A stretch of DNA of 64,000 bases from Providencia sp. (GTDB lineage: Bacteria; Pseudomonadota; Gammaproteobacteria; Enterobacterales; Enterobacteriaceae), in NCBI RefSeq assembly GCF_003533305.1, contig NZ_DOEH01000021.1, positions 1 through 64,000 of the forward strand, read 5' to 3'. Shown here piece by piece: positions 30,381 to 40,400 of the stretch. Position 1 is the first letter of the stretch; every line of letters starts with the position of its first letter. The notes beneath the pieces were generated by a model. The model was given only the letters and a program-made list of their open reading frames with translations. It had not been told where the DNA came from and ran no database searches. The translations under genes were made by a program, and so were the position numbers.

Positions 30381-32035
30381 TGCTTATGATAAACCACAAT
30401 GGCCATACGCGAATTTTGAATCACCTCATCTGGCTTAGGGATATCTGGTAGACCATCCTTACGCTTAAGTAAGAACACTACGGTTACCTGCCCTTCTTTT
30501 CGTGCTTTTTCTAACCAAGCAGCAAAGTTTTCAGGCTTAACCAGTCGGTGTTGGCTATCTGGATATTCAAGTCCATAAGTCAATTCGCCACTACTATTAT
30601 AAAGGTAGATTTGTGAGTTTTGGGTTTCCCATGCTAATCCTGCCGCAACGCCAACATTACTCGCCATCAAATACCGGCTATTCATTAATAAATCATGATT
30701 TTGATGAATAAAGTTCTGTGGTAGTTTTGAATCAATCGTGTTGTTTGGTAAAGCGCTACCGATACATAAACTGACTGCTAATGAGCAAGATGCAGCCCAT
30801 AACCAATATTTAGCATTCAATACAGTACACAGATAGCCAATAATTGCCCAGATGGAAAATGCAACCACCCCTAAAACCATTTTTGACCATTCGTCAGGTT
30901 CATATAAAGGTTTTTTAATCACTGAACTCACGACAATTACTGCGATCACTGCGGCGATACCAATGATAATATTAATGATCCCATTCGCTTTCAATGCAGC
31001 CATTTTGCCATTACGAACACAATCAACACCAAATTTTGCCATCAGTAACGCTAATGGTGCCATAAATGGCAGCATATAAGTCGGTAATTTACCACGAGAA
31101 ATACTAAAAAAGATAACCGGAACAATAAACCAACACAATAAAAAGAACATATCAGGGCTTGATTTACGCTCTTTCCAACCTTTAATTAATGCCCCAGGTA
31201 ATAAGCCAGCCCAAGGAATAGCACCCAATATAATAATAGGGATGTAATACCAAAAAGGAGCCACGTGCTGCGCATCATCTGCTGTAAAACGCTTAACATG
31301 CTCGACCCAGAAAAAATAATTCCAGTAATCAGGCTCTTGCTGAGCTATCGCCAACGCCCAAGGCAAGCTAATTAAGATCGCAAAAATAATGGCTATTGGG
31401 CCATATTTTATCATTTCAAGGAAACGTTTTTGATAGAGAGTAATCGGGATCATCACAATGACGGGGATTGCCAAAGCTAAAAACCCTTTAGTCATAAATG
31501 CCATACCACAGGCAAGCCCCAAACAAGCCCATGCCGCTAGCTTGGTTTTAACTTCTCGTGCTTTCATCGCCCATAAACAGCAATACATACTTGCCGCTAT
31601 CCACAGAGATAGCATCGGGTCAAGTACGCTATAGGTACCAACAGAAAAAACCAAAAACATAGAGATATAAATGAAGCTAGCAACAAAAGCGACATGATTA
31701 TTTCTCCACATCATTTTAGCCATACGATAAACAAGTAAGGCACTGAGAAAAATACAAAATACAGAGCCAAAACGCACCGCAAAGTTAGTTTCACCAAAAA
31801 TCATTTGGCTAATATTATTAATCCAATATCCTGCGACGGGTTTTTCAAAATAACGCACATCTAACATGTACGGAACAATCCAGTCTCCACGCTGTAGCAT
31901 TTCACGGCTAATTTCTGCATAACGCGTTTCATCAGGTTGCCAAAGTAAACGGCTGTTCAACGGCAAAAAATAAGTCAGGATAAAAAAAAGAGCCAGCAGA
32001 GAGGCTCCTACTTTGCTCGCTCGGTTATTCAACAT
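30377..32035 (-). CDS. arnT: Lipid A aminoarabinosyltransferase ArnT
   Basis: Inner-membrane glycosyltransferase (GT-C, PMT family) that moves L-Ara4N from undecaprenyl phosphate to lipid A, lowering the negative charge and giving polymyxin resistance. It has 552 residues, about the E. coli length. The periplasmic loop with the catalytic region [18 protein letters not shown] is at about 29-46. About a dozen hydrophobic helices are visible, then a C-terminal periplasmic domain. Confidence 0.95.
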   Translation of the reverse strand: MLNNRASKVGASLLALFFILTYFLPLNSRLLWQPDETRYAEISREMLQRGDWIVPYMLDVRYFEKPVAGYWINNISQMIFGETNFAVRFGSVFCIFLSALLVYRMAKMMWRNNHVAFVASFIYISMFLVFSVGTYSVLDPMLSLWIAASMYCCLWAMKAREVKTKLAAWACLGLACGMAFMTKGFLALAIPVIVMIPITLYQKRFLEMIKYGPIAIIFAILISLPWALAIAQQEPDYWNYFFWVEHVKRFTADDAQHVAPFWYYIPIIILGAIPWAGLLPGALIKGWKERKSSPDMFFLLCWFIVPVIFFSISRGKLPTYMLPFMAPLALLMAKFGVDCVRNGKMAALKANGIINIIIGIAAVIAVIVVSSVIKKPLYEPDEWSKMVLGVVAFSIWAIIGYLCTVLNAKYWLWAASCSLAVSLCIGSALPNNTIDSKLPQNFIHQNHDLLMNSRYLMASNVGVAAGLAWETQNSQIYLYNSSGELTYGLEYPDSQHRLVKPENFAAWLEKARKEGQVTVVFLLKRKDGLPDIPKPDEVIQNSRMAIVVYHKQ

Positions 32036-32042
32036 ACGTCTG

Positions 32043-32936
32043 TTATTCCTCTTCTTGACAGCCCAGCCAGCCTTCTCGCCCAGGGAATGGTGCTCTCACC
32101 ACTTTTCCTTTAGGCAGTGTATTGATGTCTTCTGGCAACAAATCACTCAATGTACAGAATTGGATTTCTTCTTGTGCGATTCGTTCCAACAATTGTGAAA
32201 ATTGTTCCGATTTTGACATTCCTTCCACTTCAGTGTGGATTGTATAAACAGGAACGCCTTGATCATTTTTAATCGCCTGAAGGATAAAATCATTAAATGC
32301 GTCGTCAGTAACAACCGTTCCCACGACCTCATCGTATGTGGGTAATGTCACCGGAATTTGTACGGTACCAATCGAACCATCTTGCATAATAGGCCTGAAT
32401 GGGTACTTTCCACGACAATCACTATTATAATCAAAATTAAACTGTTGTTTAACTTTAAGAACTCTTTCGTCCCCACGCCAGCCAGCAACTGCCGAGCAAG
32501 TTACCCGCTGCCCAATAGCTAAGGTTAATGCATCAACACCTAATTTAACTTGTTCTGTCAATTGGGACTCACTCCACTTGGCAACTCTGGCTTGCCAACC
32601 TTGATGATCCCACGCATGTAAACCCACTTCATGCCCAGCATCTAATGTTTGTTTCATTAGATAACCTAAGTCTTTAGCAATTTTCTTCCCTGGCCACGCA
32701 GTACCCGCGAGTAAAATATCTAGGCCATAAAGAGATGCTGCATTAGACCTCAGCATTTTCCACAGGAATTTAGGACGCAAAAGGCGCCATAAATGGCGCC
32801 CCATATTATCGGGTCCTACACTGAAGAAAAAACTGGCCTGAATATTGTGCTCTTTCAGCACTTTGAGTAGCTGAGGTACCCCTTTCAATGTTCCTTGATA
32901 GGTATCTACATCTATTCTCAAGCCAACTTTTTTCAT
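32043..32936 (-). CDS. arnD: UDP/undecaprenyl-linked formyl-Ara4N deformylase ArnD
   Basis: Polysaccharide-deacetylase-like enzyme that removes the formyl group from undecaprenyl-phosphate-L-Ara4FN. It has 297 residues. NodB-type motifs: RIDVDTYQG near residues 7-15 (catalytic Asp), [14 protein letters not shown] near 95-108 and the downstream [11 protein letters not shown]. The start overlaps arnA by one base. Confidence 0.94.
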   Translation of the reverse strand: MKKVGLRIDVDTYQGTLKGVPQLLKVLKEHNIQASFFFSVGPDNMGRHLWRLLRPKFLWKMLRSNAASLYGLDILLAGTAWPGKKIAKDLGYLMKQTLDAGHEVGLHAWDHQGWQARVAKWSESQLTEQVKLGVDALTLAIGQRVTCSAVAGWRGDERVLKVKQQFNFDYNSDCRGKYPFRPIMQDGSIGTVQIPVTLPTYDEVVGTVVTDDAFNDFILQAIKNDQGVPVYTIHTEVEGMSKSEQFSQLLERIAQEEIQFCTLSDLLPEDINTLPKGKVVRAPFPGREGWLGCQEEE

Positions 32937-34921
32937 TAGTCTTTATCACTCAATTCTTCAACTGCACCTTGCAAGAAAAAGTCTAGTGTTTCTTCAATGG
33001 TATCTTTCATATCAATCGTTGGTACCCACTCAAGTAGGCGACGCGCATTTTCAACACTTGGTTTACGATGCTCAACATCTTGATAACCTTGACCATAATA
33101 ACTACTGCTTTCAATTTCACGGAAGCCAGCAAATGGAGGGAATTTTGCTCTCTCAGGATGTTTTTCAAAGCTTTCCAGCAACATTTCAGCTAATTCACGA
33201 ATACTCGCTTCATTAGTTGGGTTACCAATGTTGATGATTTGACCATCACATTTACCATCTTTATTCTCAATGATACGGAATAACGCTTCAATGCCATCTT
33301 TGATATCAGTAAAGCAGCGTTTTTGTGCACCACCATCAACTAACTTAATTGGAGAACCTTCAACCAAGTTCAAGATCAACTGAGTAATTGCGCGAGAGCT
33401 ACCAATACGAGCAGAGTTCAAGCTGTCTAAACGTGGTCCCATCCAGTTAAATGGACGGAATAGCGTAAATTTCAGACCTTCTTTCGCGCCATAGGCCCAA
33501 ATAACTCGGTCAAGTAACTGTTTAGATACAGAATAAATCCAACGTTGTTTATTGATTGGACCTACAATTAAACGTGATTCGTCTTCATCAAACTCTTTAT
33601 CATCACACATACCATAAACTTCTGAAGTCGATGGGAAGATGATACGTTTGTTATATTTCACGCAATAACGAACAATTTTCAGGTTTTCTTCAAAGTCTAA
33701 TTCGAAAACACGCAGTGGATTACGGGTGTATTCAATAGGCGTTGCAATCGCTACTAACGGCAGAATAACGTCACATTTTTTAATGTGATATTCAATCCAT
33801 TCAGTATGAATGCTTACATCACCTTCGATAAAATGAAAACGTGGGTTACCAATAAAACGTTCAATTGCAGATGAACCGATATCCATACCATAGATATCAT
33901 AGTTATCATCTTTCAACAGACGCTCAGTTAGGTGGTTACCAATAAAGCCATTCACACCCAAGATCAAAACGCGTTTACGACGTTTGATTTGTGTAGTCGG
34001 TTTTTCACCAACACGAACATCTTTCACGATACCCATTTCATTTGCAAGGCGGTTACCTTGCATATATAGACCGGTTTCACTTTGACCACTAATAACTTCA
34101 ATTGCACCTTGGCCACAAGCAATACGCAGTGGATTATTAGACAATACCGTACCGGCAACTCGACCTTGGTTATCATCTAATACGCTAGCACGCCAGATAG
34201 TCATCTTACGCGCACCTAAATAGGTAAACGCACCAGGATAAGGTTCAGTAACAGCACGAATAAGACAATTGATTTCTTTTGCTGAGCGATTCCAATCAAT
34301 TTGTCCATCGTCAGCACAACGGCGACCAAAGTAACTCGCCTTACTTTCATCTTGAGCAACCGCTTTATAGCTACCCGCTTCGATTAATGGCAACGTTTTA
34401 GTCAACAGTACTTCTGCTGCTTCACGTGCTTTTGCATGAAGTGTTAGCCCGGTATCGGTATCGCTAATCGCAAATTTTTCTTGAGCAACGATATCGCCAG
34501 CATCAGCCTTCTTGACCATTTTATGCAGCGTCACACCCGTTTCGCTTTCACCATTTAATAGCGCCCAATTGATTGGTGCGCGACCACGGTATTTTGGCAG
34601 TAAAGAACCATGCAGGTTAAATGCGCCTTTTGGTGCAATTGACAGCAGTTCTTCGCTTAACATATCGCGGTAATAAAAAGAGAAGATAACATCAGGTTTC
34701 AACTCGCGAATACGTTCAATCCATAGTGGATGATTAACGTCTTCAGGCGCATAAACAGGAAGTTCCATGTCTGCGCTTACACGTGCTACTGAAGAGTAAA
34801 AGTGGTTTTCATTAGGTGAGTCAGTGTGTGTAAATACTGCCTGAATATCAAAACCTGCTTCTTTAAGCGCCTTTAACCCTACACAGCCAATATCATGATA
34901 GGCAAAAACAATAGCTTTCAT
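32936..34921 (-). CDS. arnA: Bifunctional UDP-GlcA decarboxylase / UDP-Ara4N formyltransferase ArnA
   Basis: Two-domain enzyme for the second and fourth steps of Ara4N synthesis. It has 661 residues (660 in E. coli). The N-terminal formyltransferase (about 1-305) has the [16 protein letters not shown] motif with catalytic His and Asn. The C-terminal SDR decarboxylase (about 315-661) has [10 protein letters not shown] for NAD binding and the catalytic YSVSKQ motif. Starts and stops overlap its neighbours by one base. Confidence 0.96.
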   Translation of the reverse strand: MKAIVFAYHDIGCVGLKALKEAGFDIQAVFTHTDSPNENHFYSSVARVSADMELPVYAPEDVNHPLWIERIRELKPDVIFSFYYRDMLSEELLSIAPKGAFNLHGSLLPKYRGRAPINWALLNGESETGVTLHKMVKKADAGDIVAQEKFAISDTDTGLTLHAKAREAAEVLLTKTLPLIEAGSYKAVAQDESKASYFGRRCADDGQIDWNRSAKEINCLIRAVTEPYPGAFTYLGARKMTIWRASVLDDNQGRVAGTVLSNNPLRIACGQGAIEVISGQSETGLYMQGNRLANEMGIVKDVRVGEKPTTQIKRRKRVLILGVNGFIGNHLTERLLKDDNYDIYGMDIGSSAIERFIGNPRFHFIEGDVSIHTEWIEYHIKKCDVILPLVAIATPIEYTRNPLRVFELDFEENLKIVRYCVKYNKRIIFPSTSEVYGMCDDKEFDEDESRLIVGPINKQRWIYSVSKQLLDRVIWAYGAKEGLKFTLFRPFNWMGPRLDSLNSARIGSSRAITQLILNLVEGSPIKLVDGGAQKRCFTDIKDGIEALFRIIENKDGKCDGQIINIGNPTNEASIRELAEMLLESFEKHPERAKFPPFAGFREIESSSYYGQGYQDVEHRKPSVENARRLLEWVPTIDMKDTIEETLDFFLQGAVEELSDKD

Positions 34922-35913
34922 TAGTTTTCTTCCTGATTTTTGTCGGACTTAATATCTGCGCCGACGACTTTTTGAATAAAATAACGAGGTCTAGCACGTA
35001 CATCATTGTAAATTCTACCGATGTATTCGCCTAATAAACCCATAGCAACAAACTGTGCGCCGATAAACATAAAGAGTACCGCAAACAGTGTAAATACGCC
35101 GTCTGCTGCCCATGCAGCGCCGAATAGCAGACGTAAAATAATTAATAATACAGCAAGTAAGAAACCGCCTGCGGCAATAACGCTGCCCACTACGCTCAGT
35201 AAACGCAACGGAGCTGTCGTTAAACAGGTTAGCAGGTCATACATTAAATTAATCAGTTTCATAAAACTGTATTTAGAATCACCAAATTCGCGCTCCGCAT
35301 GAGCGACATCAATTTCAATGGTTCTACGTGCAAATGTATTCGCTAAAATAGGAATAAATGTGCTTCTTTCATGGCATTGCAACATCGCTTGAATAATATG
35401 ACGACGATAAGCTCGTAACATACAACCATAGTCACCCATAGAGCGCCCTGTTGCTTTGGTTATCATCGCATTAATCATTTTTGATGCGGTTTTACGGAAC
35501 CATGAGTCTTGACGATTTGCACGGCGCGTACCGACTACATCATAACCCTGCGCTGCCGTTTGAACTAAACGTGGAATTTCTTCCGGTGGATTTTGTAAGT
35601 CCGCATCAAGAGTGATAACTAAATCGCCATCAGCCTGGTTAAAACCCGCCATAATCGCTGAATGCTGACCATAATTACGATTAAGAATAATAGCAATAAT
35701 GTGATTCTCTGGATCTTCAGCGGCTTCTACTAACATTTTTGCTGAACGGTCACTGCTTCCGTCATCTACTAAAATCAATTCATAAGATTGCGTGAGTTGT
35801 TTACACGACTTAATTGTGCGCTCTAATAACTGAGGCAAACTTTCTTCTTCATTATAAACAGGGATAACTACTGAGACTTTTTTAATCTCATCAAATTCAT
35901 CTGCTATTGACAC
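34921..35913 (-). CDS. arnC: Undecaprenyl-phosphate Ara4FN transferase ArnC
   Basis: GT2 glycosyltransferase that loads L-Ara4FN onto undecaprenyl phosphate. It has 330 residues. [19 protein letters not shown] is at about 14-32, the DXD-type motif [13 protein letters not shown] near 104-116, and two C-terminal transmembrane helices are seen at about 235-300, ending [17 protein letters not shown]. Confidence 0.95.
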   Translation of the reverse strand: MSIADEFDEIKKVSVVIPVYNEEESLPQLLERTIKSCKQLTQSYELILVDDGSSDRSAKMLVEAAEDPENHIIAIILNRNYGQHSAIMAGFNQADGDLVITLDADLQNPPEEIPRLVQTAAQGYDVVGTRRANRQDSWFRKTASKMINAMITKATGRSMGDYGCMLRAYRRHIIQAMLQCHERSTFIPILANTFARRTIEIDVAHAEREFGDSKYSFMKLINLMYDLLTCLTTAPLRLLSVVGSVIAAGGFLLAVLLIILRLLFGAAWAADGVFTLFAVLFMFIGAQFVAMGLLGEYIGRIYNDVRARPRYFIQKVVGADIKSDKNQEEN

Positions 35914-37058
35914 TATTTTGACTCCAAAAGAACTTTAGTAATCGCTTTAACAACCCGATCAACATCTTCATCTATCATATCAGGGAATAAAGGCAGCGAA
36001 CAAAGAGTTGCGCTATTCCATTCTGATTCAGGCAATGAAAGTTCCGGGTATTTTTCGCGATAATATTTTTGCGTATGCGCTGCACGAAAATGTAAACCTG
36101 TGCCAATATCATGCTCTTTTAGTTTTTCCATAAATGTATCGCGATCAATACCACACTGCGATTTATCTACACGCACCATAAATAAATGATTAGCGTGTAA
36201 ATGCGGGTAATCAGGAAATGAGAGCATTTTTAATGGTGAATTTTTCAACAACTCACGATAACGAGCAGTCAGTTCAGCTCTGCGTTGATTCATTTGTTCA
36301 ACACGCGATAACTGCACCACAGCTATCGCAGCATGGATATCGGATAAATTATATTTAAAACCAGGCTCAACGACTTCCGCCTGAGGCTTACGGCCTTGCA
36401 TTTGTCTATCAAATGCATCAACCCCTAATCCATGAAATTTTAAAGTTCGAACTCGTTGTGCAAGTTCATCATTATCCGTAGTGACTAAACCACCTTCAGC
36501 ACTAGTGACATTTTTAATCGCATGAAATGAAAAAATTGCAGTACCAGTCTCACCAATCCATTCATTTTTATAACGTGTGCCGACTGCATGAGCGGCATCT
36601 TCGAGTAAAAAGACACCTGCTTTTTCGGCAATTGCACGTAATGCATCTAAATCACAAGGCGCCCCAGCATAATGCACAGGAATAATAACTTTAGTTTTTG
36701 CTGTCAGTGCTTGTTCAACTGCATCGGGTTGGATCATTAAAGTATCACGATCGACATCAATCATTACCGGAGTCGCGCCTAGCAACTCAATCATATTAAT
36801 TGTGGATACCCAAGTTTGCGAAGGTGTAATAACCTCATCTCCGGGACCAACACCTAGTGCCATCAAAACAACATGCATACCCGCTGTTGCAGAAGTTAAT
36901 GCAATTGCATGCTTACAGCCATAACGCTTGCAAAAATCTTCTTCTAACTGATGATTCTGCGGCCCAGTAGTTATCCAGCCTGAACGTAGAACTTTCTCTA
37001 CTGCCTTTACCTCTTCATCACCGATTGCAGGCTTTGAAAACGGAAGGAAATTGCTCAT
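35913..37058 (-). CDS. arnB: UDP-Ara4O aminotransferase ArnB
   Basis: PLP aminotransferase (DegT/DnrJ family) that makes UDP-L-Ara4N from UDP-Ara4O. It has 381 residues. The PLP lysine lies in [15 protein letters not shown] (about residue 188), and [17 protein letters not shown] and LEDAAHAVG are conserved. First gene of arnBCADTEF. A possible PmrA box lies upstream. Confidence 0.95.
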   Translation of the reverse strand: MSNFLPFSKPAIGDEEVKAVEKVLRSGWITTGPQNHQLEEDFCKRYGCKHAIALTSATAGMHVVLMALGVGPGDEVITPSQTWVSTINMIELLGATPVMIDVDRDTLMIQPDAVEQALTAKTKVIIPVHYAGAPCDLDALRAIAEKAGVFLLEDAAHAVGTRYKNEWIGETGTAIFSFHAIKNVTSAEGGLVTTDNDELAQRVRTLKFHGLGVDAFDRQMQGRKPQAEVVEPGFKYNLSDIHAAIAVVQLSRVEQMNQRRAELTARYRELLKNSPLKMLSFPDYPHLHANHLFMVRVDKSQCGIDRDTFMEKLKEHDIGTGLHFRAAHTQKYYREKYPELSLPESEWNSATLCSLPLFPDMIDEDVDRVVKAITKVLLESK

Positions 37059-37098
37059 ATTGTTATAGCCTAGTTTTCATTGATAATAGGATATTCTA

Positions 37099-37115
37099 GT
37101 TAATGATACTTTAAC
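37099..37115 (-). promoter_or_regulatory. Possible PmrA box upstream of arnB
   Basis: GTTAAAGTATCATTAAC on the minus strand has two TTAA half-sites 7 bases apart, which is the spacing of the PmrA (BasR) box (YTTAAK-N5-YTTAAK). The flanking bases match imperfectly. It lies about 45 bases upstream of the arnB ATG. It is by pattern only. Confidence 0.35.
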
Positions 37116-37185
37116 CGAACCTCAACACTCATCATCATTACAATAAGAAATTACATAAAAACGAGTGATTAAAACAATTTTTTAG

Positions 37186-37968
37186 TTAATCGTCAAAACT
37201 AATAATCTGCCATATCTTATTGGCGCTACTTTCACTTAATCTAATTTCTGACATAAAAATGTCGGATAAGTTACTGTCAGTCATTACGTCATCAGGTTTT
37301 CCTGATGCCACCATCAATCCTTTTTTTATCATCCATATACGACTAGCATTTTTATAAGTGTGACTAAGATTATGTCCACTCATTATAACCGTTCCTAAGC
37401 AATGACAAAAATATTTAATCCATTTATCTAAGTTGGCTTGCTGAATAATATCTAAATTGTTCGTTGGCTCATCAAATAGTATAAATTTTCCACATAATTG
37501 ATTACTATCCCAGACTTGTAAAAATACGGCGACGATCCGAACTCGTTGCCATTCCCCCCCCGAAAGTTGATTTATTGATTTATGTAGCAATGGTGTTAAC
37601 TGAAAATCTAAACAAAGAGAATCAACAATATTGACAGACAAGCTGTCAGAAGAACGGCTTGTTAAGGGCAAAAATAAGTCGAGGTATTGAAATACTTTTA
37701 ATATTGGCAATGAATTTATCATTTGTGGCAAATATGCGCGTTGTCGCCCCAACTCTTGGACACTATAGACATTAATATCCTGATTATTGATTAGTACCTG
37801 TCCGTCAAAATCAAGGAAACCACTTAATGCAGCCAATAATGTACTTTTCCCCGCGCCATTGGCACCTAATAAATGAATTTGTTCGCCAGCAAATATCATC
37901 TCAGTAAGATTTACGATACGATTAGCAACCGACAAATTGTTTATCTCAATGACTCTTTTCATATTCAT
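37186..37968 (-). CDS. btuD: Vitamin B12 ABC transporter ATPase BtuD
   Basis: ATPase of the BtuCDF cobalamin importer. It has 260 residues (249 in E. coli); the second ATG (MKRVIEINN) would shorten it by two. Walker A is GANGAGKST near residues 36-44, signature LSGGEWQRVRI near 135-145, and Walker B FILFDEPTNNLD. It lies 3 bases after btuC. The usual btuE between btuC and btuD is absent. Confidence 0.92.
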   Translation of the reverse strand: MNMKRVIEINNLSVANRIVNLTEMIFAGEQIHLLGANGAGKSTLLAALSGFLDFDGQVLINNQDINVYSVQELGRQRAYLPQMINSLPILKVFQYLDLFLPLTSRSSDSLSVNIVDSLCLDFQLTPLLHKSINQLSGGEWQRVRIVAVFLQVWDSNQLCGKFILFDEPTNNLDIIQQANLDKWIKYFCHCLGTVIMSGHNLSHTYKNASRIWMIKKGLMVASGKPDDVMTDSNLSDIFMSEIRLSESSANKIWQIISFDD

Positions 37969-37971
37969 TTT

Positions 37972-38973
37972 TTAACGCCATTGATGGTTACGGATAAGTA
38001 AAAAGATAAAGATAGGTGCGCCTAATGTTGCTGTTATAACACCAATAGGAATTTCAGCATTAGCCATCAATAAGCGAGATAACAAATCAGCGATTAATAA
38101 TCCTAATGCGCCTGCAAGGGCACAACCTGGTAATAATATGCGATTATCAGTTAGCCCGCTCAAGCGTAATATATGGGGGATAACCAAACCAATAAAGCTA
38201 ATCGCTCCCGCAATTGCAACACTAAAACCAATCAACACACCACTAACAATAATTAAGGCCAAACGCCATTTTTGGGGCGAAAAGCCAAGCTGATAAGCTT
38301 GCAACCTGCCGAGTGAAAGATAATTCAATGTTTTACCTTGGCAAATAGCCCACAACAAAAATGGAAGACTCACCATCACTAATCCAAACTGTCGCCAATC
38401 GACACCACTAAAACTACCCATCATCCAATAAAGTAATTGCCGCAAATCTAAGTTGCTGCTCATATAAACCATCCATGTCATACAAGCACCACTAATAACC
38501 CCTAAAGCGACACCGACTAAGAGCAAACTAGAGTTATTCAGGTGTTTACTGCGAGCAAAATAAAGTAGTACAGAAGTGAGCACTAAAGCACCGATAATCG
38601 CACTTGTGCTTATTAACCAATAATGGGTAATACCTGATGATAATAAGACGGTTAATACCACCGCGACCCCAGCACCGTTACTTATTCCTAATAGGCCAGG
38701 CTCAGCGAGAGGATTTTCAAATAGCGCCTGCATAATTGCACCTGTTACGGCAAGTGCTGCACCAATAGCGATAACTGCCAACATTCGAGGTAAACGAATT
38801 TGACCAATAAACATTTGAGCAGGCTCACTTGTCCATTGGTTTGGCCATAGCCATATTTCCCCAGCGCTTAGGGAAAGGATAACTATCATCAATAAAAAAA
38901 TAGCCAGTAATATAACCACTCGTATGTCAGCATTTTTTTGTTGTTTTTTTAGTTTATTTATTAGATGAGCCAT
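37972..38973 (-). CDS. btuC: Vitamin B12 ABC transporter permease BtuC
   Basis: Inner-membrane permease with about ten helices. It has 333 residues. IGQIRLPRMLAVIAIGAALAV is the family N-terminal signature (about 50-70), then ALFENPLAEPGLLGISNGAG, and the coupling-helix region [16 protein letters not shown]. No cobalamin riboswitch is seen in the 121 bases before it, which it shares with the divergent RhoGAP-like gene. Confidence 0.93.
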   Translation of the reverse strand: MAHLINKLKKQQKNADIRVVILLAIFLLMIVILSLSAGEIWLWPNQWTSEPAQMFIGQIRLPRMLAVIAIGAALAVTGAIMQALFENPLAEPGLLGISNGAGVAVVLTVLLSSGITHYWLISTSAIIGALVLTSVLLYFARSKHLNNSSLLLVGVALGVISGACMTWMVYMSSNLDLRQLLYWMMGSFSGVDWRQFGLVMVSLPFLLWAICQGKTLNYLSLGRLQAYQLGFSPQKWRLALIIVSGVLIGFSVAIAGAISFIGLVIPHILRLSGLTDNRILLPGCALAGALGLLIADLLSRLLMANAEIPIGVITATLGAPIFIFLLIRNHQWR

Positions 38974-39094
38974 TTTGTAGTTTATCTGATTATCTTTTAA
39001 GTTAATAAACTAGTGTTTATTTATGAAAGTAGTGCTAATTCAATAATTTTATACTTGATTTTCAATGTGAAAATGACATTTAAAGGGTAATAAT

Positions 39095-40282
39095 ATGACT
39101 CTACCGCAGATTACTTCAGCATCATCTAGCTTACCAATAGCAACTTCTAATGTAACGAGAAACGTTCCAATTAAATTACAAGAAAATAAAGGATTTTTAT
39201 TATCAATCACAAATATTATTCGTTCTTGCCAGCATTTTTTTAGTATTTCAAAACAAGATAAATGTGAATTACTGAGTAATAGAAAACTTAATACTAACGA
39301 ACAAGAGCCTTCAGTTCCAGTTTCTATATATAAAACAAAGCAGGAACTAAAATTGGCAGAACAAAAGATTACACAGCAAAAGCCTTTTGAAACAGTTGAA
39401 AAACGTTTTCATTATAACCAACTTTCCAAAGAGCGAAACCACACTGAGCCTACCGCAAAGTACAGAATTTTTGATAATAATGAATTAGAAGCGCAGACTC
39501 CAGAGTCTTCATACAGAACGGATAGTCTTAAGCAGCAAAGTGAACAGCAAAAAATAGCAGCTAAAATTTCAAATTCAAACTTACAAACAATAAGTAACTA
39601 CCAAGATTTATCAGAAGCAGAGAAAACAGCTTTTTCAAAATTTAATGAAATCATGGCTCAAGCTATAGCTACACCAGAATTCACTAATCAAGAGGGCATT
39701 TCACGCGTACCTGGCGTAAAGAAAAAAATTGACTTAATTTTAGATTCCATCTCTTCCGGTGTAGGTATTAGTAATGTACTTATAAATAAAAATAAGATCG
39801 CACTGAATGATTTAATTAGTGCGTCCAAAATAGTGCTAACGCAGGCTATAAATAAGTCCCAGAGTGAAACAAGCAAATTAGCTCAATTAATTGAGAAAAT
39901 TAATGAAGCTACTGAGCAAGAAGAAGCAACCATTCAATACGTAACCAATAATCAACCAGTTAATAGCCAAGAAATTTTAAAGCGAGCAAAAATAAATAAA
40001 TTAGCTAAAATACCTCCACTTAAAGAACTGCCACTAGCTATTCAAATCGCCATGCCACTCCTCCTTGAGTTAGTAAAAAATATTGAAACTAATCGCATGA
40101 CACCAAACGGTATCGCAATTTCGTTTCATAGTATTATGTCGCCTCATAATCTTTCTGTGAATCAATCTACACCCCAAAAATTAGAGATAAGCAAAGCAGA
40201 TATCGCCGCAATTAAGTCCGCTAACAAATATTTAGAGCTATTGATTCAAAGAGAATTAGACTTAAGCCAAGTACAAAAATAA
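39095..40282 (+). CDS. Putative effector with eukaryotic-type RhoGAP-like domain
   Basis: A 395-residue protein with no signal peptide or membrane helix. Residues 1-170 are Ser/Thr/Gln/Lys-rich and low in order. Residues about 180-350 resemble the eukaryotic RhoGAP domain as I recall it. NQEGISRVPGVKKKID (198-213) matches the EGIFRxSG arginine-finger motif, with Arg204 as the finger. SASKIVL places Lys245 where RhoGAPs have the conserved lysine. ELPLAIQIAMPLLLELV (311-327) then NRMTPNGIAISF (333-344) and MSP match the LP...NKMT..NLAIVFGP motif. The usual Asn of NLA is Gly339, with Asn338 adjacent. A GTPase-activating, host-directed effector is inferred. It is divergent from btuC and ends beside the prophage repeat. 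Confidence 0.6.
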   Translation: MTLPQITSASSSLPIATSNVTRNVPIKLQENKGFLLSITNIIRSCQHFFSISKQDKCELLSNRKLNTNEQEPSVPVSIYKTKQELKLAEQKITQQKPFETVEKRFHYNQLSKERNHTEPTAKYRIFDNNELEAQTPESSYRTDSLKQQSEQQKIAAKISNSNLQTISNYQDLSEAEKTAFSKFNEIMAQAIATPEFTNQEGISRVPGVKKKIDLILDSISSGVGISNVLINKNKIALNDLISASKIVLTQAINKSQSETSKLAQLIEKINEATEQEEATIQYVTNNQPVNSQEILKRAKINKLAKIPPLKELPLAIQIAMPLLLELVKNIETNRMTPNGIAISFHSIMSPHNLSVNQSTPQKLEISKADIAAIKSANKYLELLIQRELDLSQVQK

Positions 40283-40292
40283 GTTAATTAAC

Positions 40293-40318
40293 TTATACCA
40301 AAACAAAAGACCACCTAA
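40293..40318 (+). repeat. Left copy of putative prophage att direct repeat
   Basis: TTATACCAAAACAAAAGACC plus six more bases match 46836-46861 at 24 of 26 positions. The right copy overlaps the ihfA terminator. The two bound the P2-like remnant and ars genes, so I read them as attL and attR. This left copy has lost the second half of the terminator stem. Confidence 0.55.
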
Positions 40319-40327
40319 AAGAGCATC

Positions 40328-40352
40328 GTCAGCCCTGAGCGTTGGGGCTGAC
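40328..40352. repeat. GC-rich hairpin after the left att-like repeat
   Basis: Arms GTCAGCCC (40328-40335) and GGGCTGAC (40345-40352) with a 9-base loop. It may terminate the RhoGAP-like gene now that the left att copy holds only half of the original stem. It overlaps the start of the diverged direct repeat at 40337. Confidence 0.5.
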
Positions 40353-40387
40353 AACATATATCAAAGAGTTACAGACATTATAATATA
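40337..40387 (+). repeat. Diverged direct repeat, copy 1
   Basis: About 51 bases resembling 44094-44147 with two or three small gaps; shared blocks include GGGCTGA, ATATATCAA, AGTTA and AATATA. The pair brackets the gpA-to-cos part of the prophage remnant. Confidence 0.5.
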
Positions 40388-40400
40388 CTAATTCTCACCA

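Noticed and set aside
38974..39094. Cobalamin riboswitch upstream of btuC
   Set aside because: Only 121 bases are available, shared with a divergent gene, and no B12-box-like sequence is visible.
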